A stretch of DNA of 64,000 nt, taken from the NCBI RefSeq assembly GCF_001426865.1, contig NZ_LMFO01000001.1, positions 62,001 to 126,000 of the forward strand. The letters run 5' to 3'. A program made the translations under genes and the position numbers. This document shows positions 59,312-64,000 of this stretch, piece by piece. A model generated the notes under the pieces. That model saw only the letters and a list, made by a program, of their open reading frames with translations, had not been told where the DNA came from and did not search any database. Position 1 is the stretch's first letter; each line of letters begins with the position of its first letter. The stretch comes from Paenibacillus sp. Root52. GTDB taxonomy: Bacteria > Bacillota > Bacilli > Paenibacillales > Paenibacillaceae.

Positions 59312-61486
59312 GTGGCGAAAATACATGTACTAGACGAACATATTGCCAACCAGATAGCAGCAGGTGAGGTTGTTGAGCGCCCTGCATCTGTGGTGAAAGA
59401 GTTGCTAGAAAATGCGGTGGATGCCGGAGCTACCAAAATTGAGGTTGCAGTAGAGGAAGGTGGACTTCTCAGCATTCGCGTCAAGGATAATGGGTCAGGC
59501 ATAGAACCTGATGATCTAGAGACTGCCTTTTACCGTCATGCCACGAGCAAAATTACACATGGGCGTGATCTATTTCAGATTACGAGCCTAGGGTTCCGCG
59601 GCGAGGCTTTACCAAGTATAGCGGCAGTTTCTAAAGTTGATGTATTGACAGCCACTGGGGATGACGGTCGAGGACGTCGCATCATCATTGAGGGCGGTAA
59701 GCTCACTTCACATGAGGATGCGACATCACCACAAGGCACGGAGTTTATTGTGAAGGAGTTATTCTATAACACACCGGCGCGATTAAAGTATATGAAAACC
59801 ATTCAGACCGAATTGGGGCATATTTCAGACGTGTTATATCGTATGGCGATGTCTCATCCTCATATCTCATTTACACTGCGGCACAATGCCAACGTATTGC
59901 TGCAAACGTTAGGTAATGGGGATCTGCTGCAGGTCGTTGCCGCCATCTATGGAACGAGTGCAGCCAAGGCGATGTTGCCGATTGAAGGAGAGAATCTAGA
60001 CTATCGCGTGAGTGGATTAATCAGTCTGCCGGAGTGGACACGTGCTAATCGTGGTGGGATGTCAACGATAGTGAATGGTCGCTTTATTCGAAATTATGGT
60101 CTCAATCAGGCGATTCTTAAGGCGTACCATACTTTACTACCCATTAATCGTTTCCCACTCGTCGTTATTCAACTTGAGATGCATCCATCACTAGTGGATG
60201 TGAACGTGCATCCAGCCAAGCTTGAGGTACGCTTCAGTAAAGAAGCCGAGTTATACGAATTTGTGGAAGCGACGGTGCGTGGTATATTACGGCAGGAAGT
60301 TCTTATTCCCCAGGTCAAGAAGCAACAGATCAGACGTGGGGATGATAGCTCATTTATTCAGGAACAGTTCCTTTTCCCAAGAGGGCCGGTTAAGGAATAT
60401 GGAGATTCTGAAGGGCATAAAGGGCAAGCAACCGCAGGAGATGCACCAGAAAACGAATCGAAGCATGGATCAGGAAAAGGATCGGAGATTATTTCAAAGC
60501 ATATCTCGGGGTCAACCCTTCCTTCAGAAGAGGATGATCTAGATGCTCCTGCTGATGTTCAACCTGGCGAGGTTGCTGAACTTGTCAACCAGTTGGCACC
60601 ATTGCCTGAGGCACCACCTGAACATGAAGCTTCATATGATCCATATGCTTCATTAAGTCCGAAACGTACTGTGCTGGAGCAAGAAAGCGAAAAGGACAAA
60701 CGAGACAATGATTCTAGTTCACAACCGTTACAAAATGATAAATCATCTGTGAATCAACATCGCTCTATAGATTATTCTGTTAGAGAATCACGTTCATCCT
60801 ACAGTCCGAGTAACGCTGCAAAGGGAGAACGGAGCTGGAAGGGCTCCAGTCTGCCGAATACGGCGAAACTGGCGTCTGCCATTCAATCCAATGCCTCGAT
60901 GCCTGCATTCCCCGATCTTAGTCTGATTGGGCAGCATCATGGCACGTATCTCATTGCGCAGAACGAAGATGGACTCTATCTGATCGATCAACACGCTGCA
61001 CATGAACGAGTGAATTACGAGTATTATTATGAGAAATTTGGCAATCCAGCAACAGCTTCACAGGAGTTGTTGTTACCAATAACGCTGGAGTTTACGCCAT
61101 CGGAGACGGAAAAGCTGAAAACAAGACTAGCCTGGTTTGAACAGGCAGGTGTTTATTTAGAGCATTTTGGCGGACAGACTTTTCGAGTGCGCTCGCATCC
61201 GTTTTGGTTTCCTAAAGGGGATGAAAAGGACATCATTGAGGAAATGTCTGAATGGGTACTTAGTGAGCGAAGCATTGATGTGGCTAAAATGAGAGAAGCT
61301 GCTTCAATTATGTGTTCGTGTAAGGCTTCCATCAAGGCGAATCAAAAGCTGACCAATCAGGAAGCGGAAGTCTTGATTCAGCGGTTGGGTTCGTGCAGGC
61401 AACCGTACACGTGTCCACATGGTAGACCGATTGTGGTTTCATTTTCAACCTATGATCTGGAAAAACTATTCAAACGGGTGATGTAA
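59312..61486 (+). CDS. mutL: DNA mismatch repair endonuclease MutL
   Basis: A 724-residue MutL with an N-terminal GHKL ATPase (ENAVDAGAT, DNGSGIEPDD, RHATSKI, LGFRGEALPSI) and a C-terminal endonuclease. The metal-binding DQHAAHERVNYE is at about residue 558, SCKASIKANQ and CPHGRP follow, so it is a nicking MutL as in bacteria without MutH. A long low-complexity linker (about 365-530, rich in E, S, Q) separates them. GTG start after GGAGGGGAGAG. 22 bases after mutS. Confidence 0.97.
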   Translation: MAKIHVLDEHIANQIAAGEVVERPASVVKELLENAVDAGATKIEVAVEEGGLLSIRVKDNGSGIEPDDLETAFYRHATSKITHGRDLFQITSLGFRGEALPSIAAVSKVDVLTATGDDGRGRRIIIEGGKLTSHEDATSPQGTEFIVKELFYNTPARLKYMKTIQTELGHISDVLYRMAMSHPHISFTLRHNANVLLQTLGNGDLLQVVAAIYGTSAAKAMLPIEGENLDYRVSGLISLPEWTRANRGGMSTIVNGRFIRNYGLNQAILKAYHTLLPINRFPLVVIQLEMHPSLVDVNVHPAKLEVRFSKEAELYEFVEATVRGILRQEVLIPQVKKQQIRRGDDSSFIQEQFLFPRGPVKEYGDSEGHKGQATAGDAPENESKHGSGKGSEIISKHISGSTLPSEEDDLDAPADVQPGEVAELVNQLAPLPEAPPEHEASYDPYASLSPKRTVLEQESEKDKRDNDSSSQPLQNDKSSVNQHRSIDYSVRESRSSYSPSNAAKGERSWKGSSLPNTAKLASAIQSNASMPAFPDLSLIGQHHGTYLIAQNEDGLYLIDQHAAHERVNYEYYYEKFGNPATASQELLLPITLEFTPSETEKLKTRLAWFEQAGVYLEHFGGQTFRVRSHPFWFPKGDEKDIIEEMSEWVLSERSIDVAKMREAASIMCSCKASIKANQKLTNQEAEVLIQRLGSCRQPYTCPHGRPIVVSFSTYDLEKLFKRVM

Positions 61487-61503
61487 TCATTTAGGAGGCA
61501 GTT

Positions 61504-62289
61504 ATGTATATTACAACCGGTGACACGGAGGCCACTTCTCTCGTGGAACGGGCACGTAAGCTTGCACAATCAACAGGCGGAACTTACGTGCCACGCAACA
61601 GAACATCGTTGACAAGAATGTTAGAACGGTACGGAGTCAATGAGATTCTTGTTGTACTGAAAGGTAGAGCACGTTTATTTCGCAAGGACGCACCCCAACT
61701 GGAGTTTCATCCAAGTATGGGGTTTGTTCGTGCGAAGCGTGTGCTTAGAGGAGAGCCTGACCCTATGCTAGATGCAGGCTTAGTATGTGAAGGAGATACT
61801 ATTCTAGATTGCACAGCAGGCTTAGGTACGGATGCGATGGTTTTCTCTGTTGCTGCTGGCAAAAGTGGACGTGTGATTGCATGCGAAAGCTCACCAGCCC
61901 TTTACGTATTATTAATGGAAGGGATGTCTCATTATGAGAGTAATCAGCCTGCAGTAGATGAAGCATTCAGACGTATTGAGCTCCATCATGCCAATCATCT
62001 GGATTTATTGCGCTCGCTGCCTGACCGAAGCTGTGATACGATTTACTTTGATCCGATGTTTCGTGAGCCAATGATGGACTCCAGTGCCATCCAGCCTCTA
62101 CGAGAGTATGCAAACGCAAATGCTTTAGCGGAAGAGAGTATTGTTGAAGCGAAGCGAGTGGCACGTAAGCGGATCGTTATGAAGGAAAAGCGCGGCAGCG
62201 TTGAGTTTACGAGGCTTGGATTTGAGGTACTGGATCGAGCTAATGCAAAAACACTGTACGGAGTGATTAATGTTGAAAGTGGAAGCTAA
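61504..62289 (+). CDS. RsmJ-like methyltransferase
   Basis: A 261-residue class I SAM-dependent methyltransferase. SAM-binding motif I is ILDCTAGLGTDAMVF (about residues 100-114) and the catalytic motif IV is IYFDPMF, a combination typical of the RsmJ 16S rRNA guanine methyltransferase family. The N-terminal part has GRARLFRKDAPQLEFHPSMG. TAGGAGGCAGTT precedes the ATG. Its last 20 bases overlap the start of miaA. The target is inferred from the family. Confidence 0.8.
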   Translation: MYITTGDTEATSLVERARKLAQSTGGTYVPRNRTSLTRMLERYGVNEILVVLKGRARLFRKDAPQLEFHPSMGFVRAKRVLRGEPDPMLDAGLVCEGDTILDCTAGLGTDAMVFSVAAGKSGRVIACESSPALYVLLMEGMSHYESNQPAVDEAFRRIELHHANHLDLLRSLPDRSCDTIYFDPMFREPMMDSSAIQPLREYANANALAEESIVEAKRVARKRIVMKEKRGSVEFTRLGFEVLDRANAKTLYGVINVESGS

Positions 62290-63220
62290 GCCGAAATTGC
62301 TTGTATTGGTTGGTCCAACAGCAGTAGGCAAAACAAGAATGAGCATTGAGCTTGCCAAAGCGTTTCATTGTGAGATTATTTCGGGAGATTCCATGCAGGT
62401 ATATCGCGAAATGGATATTGGCACGGCTAAAATTACCCAAGATGAGATGGAGGGCATTCCTCACCATCTGATTGATATACATGAACCGGAGTATCCTTAC
62501 TCCGTGGCAGAGTTTCAAGAGAGCGCTACACGATTAATTGGAGAAATTCAAGAACGTGGTAAACTCCCGTTTATTGTAGGTGGAACCGGACTATACGTCG
62601 AATCGGTATGTTATGGATTTCAGTTCTCGGATAGCGGCTCCGACGAAGCGTTTCGCGAAGAGCAATTTCGTTATGCGGAGCAACATGGGCCTCAGGCGCT
62701 TCACGATAAACTAAGAGCAGTCGATCCTGTGAGTGCAGATCGTTTGCACATGAATGACCAGCGAAGAATTGTGCGGGCGTTGGAGATCCATCATTTAACG
62801 GGTGAGAAATGGTCAGATCAGCTTGCTGCTCAAAAGAAAGAGTCACCATACGATCTAAGCATCATTGGACTCACGATGGATCGTGCGAAGCTGTACAGCC
62901 GAGTAGAGGAACGAATCGACCTAATGATCGAGCAGGGCTTAGTCGATGAAGTGAAATCCTTGTTAGATCGTGGTGTTGCCAGAGGGCATATTTCCATGCA
63001 AGGGCTTGGCTACAAGGAAATTGCTGCATATCTACAAGGGGAAGTAAGTTGGGAAGCGGCAGTGGAATGGTTGAAAAGGGACACACGTCGATTCGCTAAA
63101 CGTCAATTGTCCTGGTTCCGTCACATGAAAGATATCGAGTGGGTCGATGTGACAGATACTGAACATTTTGCAGGTAATCTTGAGCAAGTATCTGGATTAA
63201 TTAGACAGAAATTTAGTTGA
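62270..63220 (+). CDS. miaA: tRNA dimethylallyltransferase
   Basis: A 316-residue enzyme adding dimethylallyl to A37 of tRNAs reading U-starting codons. The P-loop GPTAVGKT, SGDSMQVYREMDIGTAK and a C-terminal helical RDTRRFAKRQLSWFRHM are intact. It begins at an ATG 20 bases inside the methyltransferase gene, preceded by GGAGTG. The gene order mutS-mutL-(MTase)-miaA-hfq is the common bacterial one. Confidence 0.96.
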   Translation: MLKVEAKPKLLVLVGPTAVGKTRMSIELAKAFHCEIISGDSMQVYREMDIGTAKITQDEMEGIPHHLIDIHEPEYPYSVAEFQESATRLIGEIQERGKLPFIVGGTGLYVESVCYGFQFSDSGSDEAFREEQFRYAEQHGPQALHDKLRAVDPVSADRLHMNDQRRIVRALEIHHLTGEKWSDQLAAQKKESPYDLSIIGLTMDRAKLYSRVEERIDLMIEQGLVDEVKSLLDRGVARGHISMQGLGYKEIAAYLQGEVSWEAAVEWLKRDTRRFAKRQLSWFRHMKDIEWVDVTDTEHFAGNLEQVSGLIRQKFS

Positions 63221-63254
63221 TCTATAACAGAATACTTAGTATTACAACTTTTGT

Positions 63255-63290
63255 ACCTCTCTCTTTTTAATAAAAAGAGGGAGGTTTTAT
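63255..63290 (+). terminator. Intrinsic terminator after miaA
   Basis: Stem ACCTCTCTCTTTTT / AAAAAGAGGGAGGT with a 3-base loop and a T-rich tail. Confidence 0.85.
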
Positions 63291-63572
63291 ATTTTTATGA
63301 TTATGAAGTTGATATAACTACTGGGCATATTTAAACTTACTCATTGATGATCGAAGAAAGCGAGATTATAGTTCGCAGAATCAGCATGCAACCAATTTGA
63401 GAGAAGAACAGTGGGATCGAGAAGAAAAGCGTTAACAAACGAAGGATTTGTCCCTCTTTTGCAAATCTGGCAAGCGGTGTATAATGGATAAGTCTTCTAG
63501 TTATTAATGTGCTGATGAGAAGGTGCAAAATAGCAGACAAGGGGTTTTTGTGGATTATATGAAACTGTTCAT

Positions 63573-63580
63573 GATATAAT
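63573..63580 (+). promoter_or_regulatory. Extended -10 promoter before hfq
   Basis: TGATATAAT (extended -10) with no clear -35, about 75 bases before the hfq start. The other 280 bases between the miaA terminator and this site show no gene I can support. Confidence 0.5.
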
Positions 63581-63652
63581 AGCACGAAAGCTACTCAGCG
63601 ATATTGAATATTACTTATCACGAATTCAAATGAACCAATGGGGGTACGGCTA

Positions 63653-63895
63653 ATGAACAAGTCCATCAACATCCAAGATACGTTCTTGAACCAACTGCGG
63701 AAAGAAAACATTCCTGCTACGGTCTATCTGACCAACGGCTTCCAAATCCGCGGAACGATCAAGGCATTTGACAATTTTACGATCGTCATTGACAGCGACG
63801 GACGCCAGCAAATGGTCTACAAGCACGCCATCTCCACGTTCACGCCGCAACGCAGCGTATCGCTGATGCAGCAAGACAACAACGGCGAAGCTTAA
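63653..63895 (+). CDS. hfq: RNA chaperone Hfq
   Basis: An 80-residue Hfq with the Sm1 motif ([20 protein letters not shown]) and Sm2 motif YKHAIST. It forms a hexamer pairing small RNAs with mRNAs. TGGGGG lies before the ATG at 63653; an in-frame ATG five codons earlier overlaps that site. Monocistronic, with its own terminator. Confidence 0.95.
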   Translation: MNKSINIQDTFLNQLRKENIPATVYLTNGFQIRGTIKAFDNFTIVIDSDGRQQMVYKHAISTFTPQRSVSLMQQDNNGEA

Positions 63896-63951
63896 AAAAT
63901 TACGAAACCTTTTTATCAACCATTTCGTCTACATGTATAGGAATTGAAGCA

Positions 63952-63979
63952 GAGCAACCTGAATAAGGGTTGTTCTTTT
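63952..63979 (+). terminator. Intrinsic terminator after hfq
   Basis: Stem GAGCAACC / GGTTGTTC with an 8-base loop, then TTTTC. Confidence 0.75.
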
Positions 63980-64000
63980 CATTCCGGGCAAAATAAGTTT

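Noticed and set aside
63337-63585. 82-codon open frame on the minus strand between miaA and hfq
   Set aside because: It has some hydrophobic stretches, but no convincing ribosome site, and it overlaps the probable hfq promoter.

Overview
This window looks like the chromosome of a Paenibacillus-type, endospore-forming Firmicute. The evidence is strong purine-rich Shine-Dalgarno sites, A/T-rich intergenic DNA with many intrinsic terminators, a CotE-family spore coat protein, cotE/mutS/mutL/miaA/hfq in order, a tyrosyl T-box, LicT-type antiterminators and a wide carbohydrate repertoire. I see no rRNA, tRNA, CRISPR array, prophage or transposase gene.

Layout. 1-2.9 kb: single-gene units (ankyrin protein, cupin protein, an unrecognised protein). 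3.4-7.5 kb: a compact MCP-CheW-CheA operon without cheY, cheB or cheR. 7.6-12.4 kb: a LysR regulator divergent from a pentose-phosphate operon (zwf, short transaldolase, gnd). 12.6-13.8 kb: a membrane metallophosphoesterase. 14.0-18.6 kb: a beta-glucoside unit (licT, PTS EIIBCA, GH1), with an RNA antiterminator/terminator pair before licT and another before the PTS gene. 18.7-24.9 kb: a nucleotidase, an AraC regulator divergent from a GH78 alpha-L-rhamnosidase over a tandem-repeat operator, and an acyltransferase behind a hairpin leader. 25.0-32.1 kb: a second and expanded beta-glucoside locus (licT, two EIIBCA genes, GH1). Its second PTS gene has its own promoter and two RAT-like elements, which looks like a licT-PTS duplication that lost its second licT.

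32.3-43.9 kb: mostly single genes: subtilase, GNAT, SUKH protein, HAD hydrolase, small proteins, DUF1963-like protein, RluF-like pseudouridine synthase, an AraC/EamA pair, Dabb protein, SelO and an Imm63-like protein. 43.9-49.7 kb: T-box-controlled tyrS, a YxcD-like protein, a small membrane protein, PadR, beta-carbonic anhydrase and an M32 carboxypeptidase. 49.8-54 kb: a NitT/TauT-type ABC operon and an aromatic-acid-exporter-like protein. 54-64 kb: cotE, an amidoligase-like gene, mutS, mutL, a methyltransferase overlapping miaA, and hfq.

Themes. Sugar uptake is controlled by RNA antitermination: six RAT-like elements serve two LicT paralogs, with candidate catabolite-response sites at the promoters. 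A dispersed 210-bp inverted-repeat element has one full copy and up to three degenerate copies, two of them just upstream of genes. Several leaders (before the acyltransferase, the third PTS gene, the ABC operon and mutS) carry strong pairing that I cannot assign to a known RNA family. These are the best candidates for undescribed regulation. Gene calls come from reading motifs and reading frames by eye; no database search was run.
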